Shown here: positions 40,615-47,964 of the stretch, in pieces
Numbering within the stretch: the first letter of the stretch is position 1
Layout: every line of letters begins with the position of its first letter
Assembly (NCBI RefSeq): GCF_003259365.1
Contig: NZ_QLLY01000005.1
Location: forward strand, 62,001 to 126,000
From: Streptomyces sp. PsTaAH-137
GTDB taxonomy: Bacteria > Actinomycetota > Actinomycetes > Streptomycetales > Streptomycetaceae
Direction: 5' to 3'
Length of the DNA: 64,000 nucleotides
The notes under the pieces: generated by a model
The model's input: the letters and a program-made list of their open reading frames with translations, nothing else
Databases searched by the model: none
Told to the model about the DNA's origin: nothing
Made by a program: the position numbers and the translations under genes

Positions 40615-42351
40615 TCACCCCTTCCTGGACACGACCGAGACGGTCGAGAGGTCGATGGAGCCGAAGAAGTAACCGACTTGCGCGTTGCGGATGTCGGATC
40701 CCACGACGCTGCGGGTGACGTTCCTGATCAGCGGGACGAGCGGGTAGTCCTGCATCCCGCGGTCGAAGAGCTTCGCCCACTTGCGGCCGAGCTCCTCGCT
40801 GGTGCCGTTCTCGCCGCGCAGTTCGTACATGGCGCGGGCGATCTCCGGGTCGTGGTAGCGGGGGATGTTGGAGAAGCCGAAGCTCTTGCCGTCGACGCTC
40901 GGGCCCAGGTTGGGGTCGATGGTGGTGCGCACCGAGCCGCTGTCGGCGCCGCCGCACCAGCCGCTGCGGGCGATGTCGGGCATGTGGGAGCCGGCGAGCG
41001 TCGTGTAGTAGTTCGCGGCCGGGATCGGGCGGAGTTCGAGGTCGATGCCGAGCTGCTTGAGGTTCTGCTGGAGCGAGGTGCCCATGTTCTTGTAGCGGGG
41101 CGTGGCGTCGGCGTACCCGTAGACGAGCTTCTTCGGAAAGTCCCGACCCTTGAGGAGCTTCTTCGCCGCCGCGAGCCGGGGCTGGCCCGCGGGGTCGAGT
41201 CCGGTGTGCTGGGTGACGTAACCGCGCTGGTCGGGATTGATGTACGACTGGGTGAGCTTGCCGAAGCGGGCGCCGCCGTACTGGAGTTGGATGGCCTTGC
41301 GGTCGATGGCGAGCGCGATGGCCTCGCGGACGACCGGGTCCTTGACGGACTCGGTGTTGAAGTCGAGGACGTCGGTGCAGCCGATCAGGCCGGACGCGGT
41401 GCGCCGCGCGACCCGCGGTTCGTCGAGCTTCGCCGCGTCGGACGCCTGGAGTCCGCCGGAGCTGTCGAGGGTGAGGGCGGTGGGGTCGGAGTCGGCGATC
41501 AGTTGCTGGCTGATGGTCGACTGCGCGGTGGAGAGGCTGAAGGTGAAGGTGTCCGGCAGGGCGGTGCGGTTCGGGTCGGTGGCCGGGTTCCAGTTCTTGT
41601 TCCGCACGAGCTTCATGGAGCGCCCGCGGTCGTAGGACGCGATCTTGTACGGCCCCGTGGACACCGGGTGGTTGGTGTAGTCGAGCTTGGTGTCCTTGGC
41701 CTTGGGCACGGGCGCGGTGTTGGAGCGGGAGACGAGAGCGGGGAACTCGGCGAAGGGCTGCTTCAGCTTGAAGACGACCGTACGGGCGTCGGGCGTCTCG
41801 ATGCCCTTGAAGTCACCGGCGGAGCCCTTGGCGTACGGGCCCTTGTAACCGTCGTCGGAGAGCGCGGAGTTCAGCTCCTGCGGCGCCTGCGTGTACACGT
41901 CGCGGGCGTAGGTCCGCTCGACGCCGTACTTGACGTCCTTCGCGGTGATCGGTGAGCCGTCCTCGAACTTCAGCCCCTTCTTCAGGGTGTACGTCCAGGT
42001 GAGGCCGTCCTTGGAGACCTTGCCGAGGTCGGTGGCGAGGTCGGGCACGATCTTCGGGGGCTTGCCCGCCTCCTCCTTGGCCATGGTGAGGGTGCGGTAG
42101 TAGAGCTGGCCGACGTTGGCGGTCTGGACGTAGTTGCTGTTGCCCGGGTCGAGGGTCTGGAAGTCGGTGGACATCAGGACGTTGACGTTGCCGCCCCTGG
42201 TCGTGTCGTCCTCGCCGACCTTGACGGCCTCGAAGGCGTCGGCGGGGGCGTTGGAGCCCGAGCCGGGCGCGGGCTTCGGGCCGCCGCAGGCGGTGAGGGT
42301 CAGCCCGGCGCTCACCGTCACGGCGAGCACGGCCGCAGTGCGTCGATTCAC
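40615..42351 (-). CDS. Opp-type substrate-binding lipoprotein
   Basis: 578 aa, GTG at 42351 with CAGGAG 5 bases upstream. Signal peptide with lipobox LTACG near residue 22. SBP_bac_5 family body: VPDLATDLGKVSKDGLTWTY, LKKGLKFEDGSPITAKDVKYG, PVSTGPYKIASYDRG, LVRNKNWNPATDP, VREAIALAIDRKAIQ and RKWAKLFDRGMQDYPLVP. It captures the imported compound outside the membrane. It sits between the OppC-like and OppB-like permease genes, an order different from the common A-B-C-D-F. Confidence 0.94.
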   Translation of the reverse strand: MNRRTAAVLAVTVSAGLTLTACGGPKPAPGSGSNAPADAFEAVKVGEDDTTRGGNVNVLMSTDFQTLDPGNSNYVQTANVGQLYYRTLTMAKEEAGKPPKIVPDLATDLGKVSKDGLTWTYTLKKGLKFEDGSPITAKDVKYGVERTYARDVYTQAPQELNSALSDDGYKGPYAKGSAGDFKGIETPDARTVVFKLKQPFAEFPALVSRSNTAPVPKAKDTKLDYTNHPVSTGPYKIASYDRGRSMKLVRNKNWNPATDPNRTALPDTFTFSLSTAQSTISQQLIADSDPTALTLDSSGGLQASDAAKLDEPRVARRTASGLIGCTDVLDFNTESVKDPVVREAIALAIDRKAIQLQYGGARFGKLTQSYINPDQRGYVTQHTGLDPAGQPRLAAAKKLLKGRDFPKKLVYGYADATPRYKNMGTSLQQNLKQLGIDLELRPIPAANYYTTLAGSHMPDIARSGWCGGADSGSVRTTIDPNLGPSVDGKSFGFSNIPRYHDPEIARAMYELRGENGTSEELGRKWAKLFDRGMQDYPLVPLIRNVTRSVVGSDIRNAQVGYFFGSIDLSTVSVVSRKG

Positions 42352-42378
42352 TGGTGCTCCTGGGTTGCGTGGGCGGGG

Positions 42379-43431
42379 TCAGCCACGGGAGGACTTGGGG
42401 TCGAGGGCGTCGCGGACGGCGTCGCCGAGCAGGTTGAAGGCCAGTACCGTGAGGACGAGGGCGCCGGCGGGCACGGCGAGGAACCAGGGGTCGGTCAGGT
42501 ACCAGTTGCCGGCCTGGGCGGCGTTGAGCATCTGTCCCCAGGAGGGGGTGGGGTCCTTGACGCCGACGCCGAGGAAGGAGAGGGCCGCCTCGGCGGTGAT
42601 GTTGGTGGGGATCATCATCGTGGCGTAGACGAGGACGACGCCCATCACGTTGGGCACGATCTGCTTGACGATGATCGTGCGGTGCGAGGCGCCGTAGGAG
42701 CGGGCGGCCTCGACGAACTCCTGCTCGCGGATGGACAGCACCTGGCCGCGCACGACGCGGGCGAGATAGGCCCAGCCGAAGAAGCCGAGGATAATCACGA
42801 GCGAGGCGATCGGCAGCAGGCTGCCCTCCCCCAGCGCCGTGTCTCCGAGCCGGGACTGGAGGATCGGCGTCAGCGAGAGCACGAGCAGCAGGTGCGGGAA
42901 GGCCAGGAACAGGTCCATGATCCGGCTGATCACCATGTCGACCTTGCCGCCGAAGTAGCCGGCGGCGGCGCCCAGCAGCGTGCCGAGGACGACGGAGACG
43001 GCGGTGGCGAGCAGCGCGATGATCAGGGAGACCTGGGCGCCGTGCGCCATGCGGGCGAAGATGTCGCGGCCCAGTCCCGGTTCGACGCCGAGCCAGTGGT
43101 CGGCGGAGGGATACCGGTAGTAGGGCAGCGGAAGCCCCGGGGTCCCGTAGTCGTCGAGGACGTCCGGGCTGGTGCGGGTGGTGTACGGGTCCTGGCCCTC
43201 AAGGGCGCTGAGCAGCGGGGCCAGCGCCGCGAACGCGATCATGAGGACCACCACGGCGAGCGCGGCGAGGGCGATCCTGCTGCGCCGGATGCGCAGCCAT
43301 GCGGTGCCGATCAGGGAGCGGGCGGCGACCGTCTGCGGCACCGAACTCGGCGCGGCAGCAGGGGAGTTGGGCACGCCGCCGGCGTCGGCGCCGGAAGGCG
43401 GCCGGGCGGGCAGCACAGGGGAATCCGTCAC
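42379..43431 (-). CDS. Opp/Dpp-type ABC transporter permease (OppC-like)
   Basis: 350 aa from the GTG at 43431; the open frame upstream covers operator sequence and is rejected, though the ribosome site (GGAT) is weak. A Pro/Ala-rich N-terminal tail of about 40 residues, then six membrane segments, with family blocks HWLGVEPGLGRDIFARMAHG, ISRIMDLFLAFPHLLLVL and EAARSYGASHRTIIVKQIVPN (the EAA loop). First gene of the minus-strand operon, whose promoter region holds the GGTATACC palindromes. Confidence 0.92.
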   Translation of the reverse strand: MTDSPVLPARPPSGADAGGVPNSPAAAPSSVPQTVAARSLIGTAWLRIRRSRIALAALAVVVLMIAFAALAPLLSALEGQDPYTTRTSPDVLDDYGTPGLPLPYYRYPSADHWLGVEPGLGRDIFARMAHGAQVSLIIALLATAVSVVLGTLLGAAAGYFGGKVDMVISRIMDLFLAFPHLLLVLSLTPILQSRLGDTALGEGSLLPIASLVIILGFFGWAYLARVVRGQVLSIREQEFVEAARSYGASHRTIIVKQIVPNVMGVVLVYATMMIPTNITAEAALSFLGVGVKDPTPSWGQMLNAAQAGNWYLTDPWFLAVPAGALVLTVLAFNLLGDAVRDALDPKSSRG

Positions 43432-43473
43432 GTCGCGTGATCCATTCGGCGTTCGGGGGAAGGTTGGCGGGAC

Positions 43474-43481
43474 GGTATACC
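43474..43481. promoter_or_regulatory. GntR/FCD operator 1 (GGTATACC)
   Basis: Perfect 8-bp palindrome followed by AA, 43 bases upstream of the OppC-like start. Identical core to the sites at 43518 and 43613. The form TTGGTATACCAA is typical of FCD-type GntR regulators; such a gene ends the plus-strand operon here. Confidence 0.75.
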
Positions 43482-43517
43482 AAGAAAGTGATGGCGCGAA
43501 AGGGGTGACCGGATTTT

Positions 43518-43525
43518 GGTATACC
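43518..43525. promoter_or_regulatory. GntR/FCD operator 2 (GGTATACC)
   Basis: Same palindrome as site 1, preceded by TTTT, 44 bp from it (start to start). Located centrally in the divergent region. Confidence 0.75.
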
Positions 43526-43612
43526 GATGAGCGCAATCGGGTTTCTTAATGGGGCATTTCGCCGCGACGGGTCCTCGGTGACGATCAGGCGACCGGCAGC
43601 CCTTCCCTCGTC

Positions 43613-43620
43613 GGTATACC
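43613..43620. promoter_or_regulatory. GntR/FCD operator 3 (GGTATACC), inside the plus-strand promoter
   Basis: Same palindrome, followed by AA, 95 bp from site 2. A likely -10 box TACGAT follows at 43627-43632, so this site occupies the -35/-10 spacer of the amidohydrolase-gntR operon. Confidence 0.75.
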
Positions 43621-43667
43621 AACTCGTACGATCAGGAAGGCACGGCCCGTGAATCACAGGAGGCAAC

Positions 43668-45155
43668 ATGCGCACGCGCTGGCGCGCCCGGCACATCCTC
43701 GCCCACCAGGACGGCGGTCACGCGCTGCTGCGCGACGGCGAAGTGGTGTGGGAGGACGACCGCGTGGTCTACGTCGGCCCGCGCCACGAGGGCCCGGTCG
43801 ACGCGGAGCGTGATCTGGGTGAGTCCCTGGTGCTGCCCGGTCTCATCGACCTCGACGCGCTCACCGACGTCGACCACCTCGTCCTGGACTCCTGGGCGGG
43901 CCCGGACCGGGCCAAGGGCCTGCAATGGTCCCTGGACTACTTCGCCCAGCGCCGCCACGACGTGTTCACGCCCGGCGAGCGGGCGACCATCCGCACGTAC
44001 GCCCTGGCGCAGCTCGCGCTGCACGGCATCACCACGTTCATGCCGATCGCCTCCGAGGTGCACAGCCGCTGGGCCGAGCCGTACGACGAACTCGTCGCGA
44101 TGGCGGACGCCTCCCGGCGGATCGGGCTGCGCGGCTATCTCGGCCCCGCCTACCGCTCGGGCGTCAACGTCGTCCTGCCGGACGGCACCCGCGAGGTCGC
44201 CTTCGACGAGGCGGAGGGCCTGGCCGGGATGCGCGACGCCGTCCGCTTCCTCGACCACCTCGACGCGCTCGGCGACCCGCTGCTCACCGGCGTCCTGCTG
44301 CCGTGCCGGATCGAGACCCTCACGGAGGAACTGCTCGCCGAGACGGCACGCGTCGGGCGTGAACGCGGGGTCCCGGTCCGGCTGCACGCGCTCCAGGGCC
44401 TGGCCGAGCGCGACATCATCCAGCGGCGGCACGGCCTCACCCCGATCGAACTCCTCGACAAGCACGGCCTGTTGGCCCCGAACCTGCTCATCCCGCACAC
44501 CGTGCTCCTCGACCGGCACCCGGCCGTCCACGGCGCCGACCACGGAGACCTGGACCGGCTCGCCCGCGCCGGCATCTCGGTCGTCCACTGCCCGCAGACC
44601 TCGCTGCGCTACGGCGAGATGCTGCACTCCTTCCGCGCCTACCGCGCGGCGGGCGTGAACCTGTGCCTGGGCACCGACTCGTTCCCGCCGGACCTGATCC
44701 GCGGGATGGACGTCGGTGTGCACCTGGCGAAGATCGCCGACGGCCGCTCGGACGCCGCGCCCGCCGAGCACTACGTGGAGGCGGCCACCCTCGGCGGCGC
44801 CCGCGCGCTCGGCCGCGACGACCTGGGCCGGATCGCGCCCGGCGCCCAGGCGGACCTCGTCGCGTTCTCCCTGGACGACATCCGCGACGGCGTGCTCGAC
44901 GACCCGGTCCGCACGTTCCTGCTCAACGGCACCGCGCGGCAGGCCACGAACTCCGTGGTCGCGGGCCGCCCGGTGCTCGTCGACGGCGGCCTGCCCGGTC
45001 TCGACCTGGACGCGCTGCGGCACGAGGCGCAGACCCTGTTCGAGCGGATGCGCGCGGCCTACAGCGAGCGCGACACCGAGCGCCGGGACACCGCCGCGCT
45101 CTTCCCGCCGACGTTCCCCGCCTTCCGCGCGGCCGGGCCGGAGGCGGGCGCGTGA
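43668..45155 (+). CDS. Amidohydrolase family protein with altered N-terminal metal motif
   Basis: 495 aa, ATG at 43668 with AGGAGG upstream. Resembles the chlorohydrolase/guanine deaminase branch of the amidohydrolase superfamily: VLPGLIDLDALTDVDH, VRLHALQGLAERD (metal His), NLLIPHTVLLDRH, ISVVHCPQTSLRYG, LCLGTDSFPPD (metal Asp) and GRIAPGAQADLVAF. The first metal pair, usually HxH after PGLI, reads DLDALTD here, so metal binding must differ. It shares a promoter region with the Opp operon and is coupled by GTGA to the GntR gene. Its job is probably a second hydrolytic step on the imported compound. Confidence 0.85.
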   Translation: MRTRWRARHILAHQDGGHALLRDGEVVWEDDRVVYVGPRHEGPVDAERDLGESLVLPGLIDLDALTDVDHLVLDSWAGPDRAKGLQWSLDYFAQRRHDVFTPGERATIRTYALAQLALHGITTFMPIASEVHSRWAEPYDELVAMADASRRIGLRGYLGPAYRSGVNVVLPDGTREVAFDEAEGLAGMRDAVRFLDHLDALGDPLLTGVLLPCRIETLTEELLAETARVGRERGVPVRLHALQGLAERDIIQRRHGLTPIELLDKHGLLAPNLLIPHTVLLDRHPAVHGADHGDLDRLARAGISVVHCPQTSLRYGEMLHSFRAYRAAGVNLCLGTDSFPPDLIRGMDVGVHLAKIADGRSDAAPAEHYVEAATLGGARALGRDDLGRIAPGAQADLVAFSLDDIRDGVLDDPVRTFLLNGTARQATNSVVAGRPVLVDGGLPGLDLDALRHEAQTLFERMRAAYSERDTERRDTAALFPPTFPAFRAAGPEAGA

Positions 45156-45832
45156 CCCTCGCCGAGGTGTCCGAACTCCCCGGCGCCTCGCACGTGGAGC
45201 GCACCGAGGAACTGATCCGGGCCGGCATCCACGCGGGGACGTACCGGCCCGGCACCCGGCTGCGCGAACGCGAACTCGCCGAGGCCCTCGGGGTCTCGCG
45301 CGTCCCGGTGCGCGAGGCCCTGATGCGGCTGGCGGGCGAAGGGCTCGTCGTCCTGGAACCGCGCCGGGGCGCGCGGGTGCGCCGGCTCACCCTGCGCGAC
45401 GTCGACGAACTCTTCGATCTCCGGCTGAGCCTGGAGGTGTTCGCGGCGCGCCGGGCGGCGGAGATCGTCGAGCGCGGCGGCGACCACGCGGGGCTGCGGG
45501 CGGTGATGGACGCGGCCGAGGCGGCGACCGGGCGCGGTGACGCCGCGGCGATCGCGGCCGCGAACACGGACTTTCACGCCGAACTGATCACCATGACGGG
45601 CAACCGCCTGCTGCAATCGTCGTTCCAGCCCTCGCGCGGACTGATGCACTGGCTGTTCCGCATCACCGCGACCGAGCGCGGGGCCGAGCAGCACTGCGCG
45701 GAGCACCGGCAGATCTGCGCAGCGATCGGGGCCGGCCGGCCGCGGCTCGCCGAGGCGCTCACCTTCGCCCACATCGACGTCCGGCGGGCGCCCGTGATGA
45801 CGGCACTGGCCGAGGTGCTGCCCCCGGAGTGA
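45152..45832 (+). CDS. GntR family regulator, FCD (FadR-like) subfamily
   Basis: 226 aa, GTG overlapping the amidohydrolase stop by 4 bases. The winged helix head reads TRLRERELAEALGVSRVPVREALMRLAGEGLVVLEPRRGARV, and the C-terminal FCD ligand domain has LFDLRLSLEVFAARRAA, NTDFHAELITMTGN, EHRQICAAIGAG and a late H in FAHIDVRR. The His/Asp set of FCD domains normally binds a metal and an organic-acid ligand. It should repress both divergent operons through the three GGTATACC palindromes and be relieved by the imported compound or a product of it. Confidence 0.93.
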   Translation: MTLAEVSELPGASHVERTEELIRAGIHAGTYRPGTRLRERELAEALGVSRVPVREALMRLAGEGLVVLEPRRGARVRRLTLRDVDELFDLRLSLEVFAARRAAEIVERGGDHAGLRAVMDAAEAATGRGDAAAIAAANTDFHAELITMTGNRLLQSSFQPSRGLMHWLFRITATERGAEQHCAEHRQICAAIGAGRPRLAEALTFAHIDVRRAPVMTALAEVLPPE

Positions 45833-45933
45833 ACTCCCGCGCGTCCGCAATCCCGTGTCCGGGCCGCTGACCACGGGCTACCCTTCGTCCGAAGTCGGCG
45901 CCGCGCACGACGGCGTACGGGAGGGGACACGGG

Positions 45934-47958
45934 ATGACGGACGCGGCGGCACAGCCCTGCGCGCCTTGGGAATCGGAGCTCACGTCGGTCGTGGTGCACG
46001 CGCGCGGCGCGGTGTGCCGACGGCTCGCCCGGGGCGTCGTGCCGGCCGACGGCCGGATCCGGGTGCGGGGTCTGCCCCGCGTCCTCGATCCGCTCTCGCT
46101 GCGCGCGCAGGTAGTGGCCGGGAGCGGCCTTCGGGTCACCGGCGCCCGGATCGCCGTCGAGGCGGAGCCGGTCGCGGCCGACGCGCCCGAGGACCTGGTC
46201 CGTGAGACGGAGCGGCTGGCCCGGGAGCAGCAGCGCGCCGAGGCCCGTCGCGCCCGGCAGGTGCGCCGGATCGAGGAGGTCACGGCGCTGCGCGCGGTCC
46301 CGCCGCCGCGCCGTCGCGAGGATCCGCACCGGCGCGCGCCCGTCGACGCGTGGCTGCGGCTCGCCGAGTTCGTCGACGAACGTCTTGCGGCGCTGCACGG
46401 CGAACTCGTCGACCTGGAAGAGTCGTTGCGGCAGGTCGAGCATCAACTCGGTATCGCACGGGACCGGTTGGCGCGCTCCTCCACCGATGCTCCGACCGCT
46501 CCCGTGCGGACGACGGTCTCGGCCGACCTCAGCCTGCGGGAGACCGGTGAGGGTGCGGCTGCCGGGCCCGTGGACATCGAGATCGAGTACCGGGTGCCGG
46601 GTGCGGTCTGGGTGCCGTCCTACCGGTTGACGCAGCGTCAGGGCGAGGACGGTGGGCGGCTCGTGCTGCGGGCCTCGGTCGCGCAGCGCACCGGTGAGGA
46701 CTGGAGCGGGGTGCGCCTCGGCCTGTCCACCGCCGATCTGCACCGGCCGACCGGGGTTCCCTCGCTGCGCTCGGTGCGGATCGGCCGCCGTCAGCCCGCC
46801 CCGGCGCCCTCCGGCTGGCGGGAGCCGCCGGCCGGGCTCGCGGGGCTGTTCGCCGGGTACGACGCGGCGGGGCCGAACCCTGCCGACCAGAATTGGTCGG
46901 CAGGCGGGGCGGCTGAGGCGCCGGTGTACGCGGGCTCCGCGCCCGTGGCGCCCGGCTCGGCCCGTCCCCGCACGGCGGGCCGCCCGAGGACGTCCGGCGC
47001 GCTGCCGCCCCCGGCCCCAGCGGCGCCGGCCGCTTTCGGTGGCCCGGTTCCCGCTCCCCCCGGGGCGGTTCCGGCTCCCCTCGGGGCGGCTCCGGCACCG
47101 CCGCCTCCGCCGCCCGGACCGCCGCGGCCGAGCGCCGCCGAACTCGACTACGCCGACCTGGTCCTCGCCGGTCCCGAGGCGCCGAGCGGCGGCCGGGGAC
47201 TTCTCGCACCGGGCACACCATCGGACCCGGTGGCCGCCGAGTACCGGCGCCGCGCGGAGTCGGTCGGCTCGCTGCCGCTGCCCGAGCGCGCGGTGCGGCC
47301 GCGCGAATCGGCCGGTTCCTTCGACCATCGCTACGACGCCGAGGGCCCCGCCGACATCCCCTCGGACGGCACCTGGCACACCGTCACCGTCACGGAACTC
47401 CCGGTCGGCCTGCGCACCGAGTACCTGTGCGTGCCGTCCGTGGAGGAGACCGTGTACGCCACGCTGGTGCTCACCAACGCCACCGAGCAGGCGCTGCTCG
47501 CCGGGCCCGTGGACGTCACGGCCGACGGCGAGCCGCTGCCGACGACCGCGCTGCCCACCGTCGCCCCGGGCGGCACCGGCCGGATCGGACTCGGTCCCGC
47601 CGAGGCGGTCCGCGTCAGCCGCCGCACCGAACTGCGCGAGTCCACGGCCGGGTTGCGGAACACCACCACCGTCCTCGACCACCGGATCCATGTGGAGCTG
47701 GCCAACCGGCTGTCCCGCCCGGTCGCCGTGGAGGTCCGCGAGCGCGTGCCCGTCACCTCGCAGGCCGACGTGCGGGTCGAGGAGCGGGCCGACTGGACGG
47801 CTCCCGAGGAGGACCGCGACACGTCCGAGCCGCGGGTGCCCGGCACCCGGCTGTGGCGGGTGGACGTGCCCGCGGGCGGCACCGCCGTGCTCGACGGCGG
47901 CTACGAGATCCGGATTCCGGCCGCCAAGGCCCTGACCGGCGGCAACCGGAGGAGCTGA
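45934..47958 (+). CDS. DUF4139 (MuiA-like) protein, first of a tandem pair
   Basis: 674 aa. N-terminal DUF4140-type region (LTSVVVHARGAVCRRLARG, IRVRGLPRVLDPLSL), a coiled-coil stretch at about 90-185 rich in Arg/Glu (LVRETERLAREQQRAEARRAR cut here as ETERLAREQQRAEARRA), then the DUF4139 beta domain: VDIEIEYRVPGAVWVPSYRL, AQRTGEDWSGVRLGLSTAD. A Pro/Ala-rich insert of about 110 residues (near 290-410) interrupts it, and the domain resumes at WHTVTVTELPVGLRTEYLCVPS. No signal peptide. MuiA-type proteins were named after a mucoidy inhibitor, but their function is unknown. It lies 6 bases before a shorter relative. Confidence 0.85.
   Translation: MTDAAAQPCAPWESELTSVVVHARGAVCRRLARGVVPADGRIRVRGLPRVLDPLSLRAQVVAGSGLRVTGARIAVEAEPVAADAPEDLVRETERLAREQQRAEARRARQVRRIEEVTALRAVPPPRRREDPHRRAPVDAWLRLAEFVDERLAALHGELVDLEESLRQVEHQLGIARDRLARSSTDAPTAPVRTTVSADLSLRETGEGAAAGPVDIEIEYRVPGAVWVPSYRLTQRQGEDGGRLVLRASVAQRTGEDWSGVRLGLSTADLHRPTGVPSLRSVRIGRRQPAPAPSGWREPPAGLAGLFAGYDAAGPNPADQNWSAGGAAEAPVYAGSAPVAPGSARPRTAGRPRTSGALPPPAPAAPAAFGGPVPAPPGAVPAPLGAAPAPPPPPPGPPRPSAAELDYADLVLAGPEAPSGGRGLLAPGTPSDPVAAEYRRRAESVGSLPLPERAVRPRESAGSFDHRYDAEGPADIPSDGTWHTVTVTELPVGLRTEYLCVPSVEETVYATLVLTNATEQALLAGPVDVTADGEPLPTTALPTVAPGGTGRIGLGPAEAVRVSRRTELRESTAGLRNTTTVLDHRIHVELANRLSRPVAVEVRERVPVTSQADVRVEERADWTAPEEDRDTSEPRVPGTRLWRVDVPAGGTAVLDGGYEIRIPAAKALTGGNRRS
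46879..46904. repeat. Perfect 11-bp inverted repeat inside the DUF4139 gene
   Basis: CCTGCCGACCA (46879-46889) and TGGTCGGCAGG (46894-46904) with a 4-base centre. It lies in the codons for the non-conserved Pro-rich insert (residues NPADQNWSAG) and forms a strong hairpin in the coding mRNA. Confidence 0.7.
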
Positions 47959-47964
47959 CCCACC

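Noticed and set aside
43428..43622. Small minus-strand open frame of 64 codons across the GGTATACC sites
   Set aside because: It covers all three operators and has no ribosome site; the region is regulatory.
47041..47115. Pro/Ala-rich tandem repeat in the DUF4139 gene as a mobile or CRISPR-like repeat
   Set aside because: Units are short, imperfect and in frame (PAPPGA-like); this is a low-complexity protein linker.
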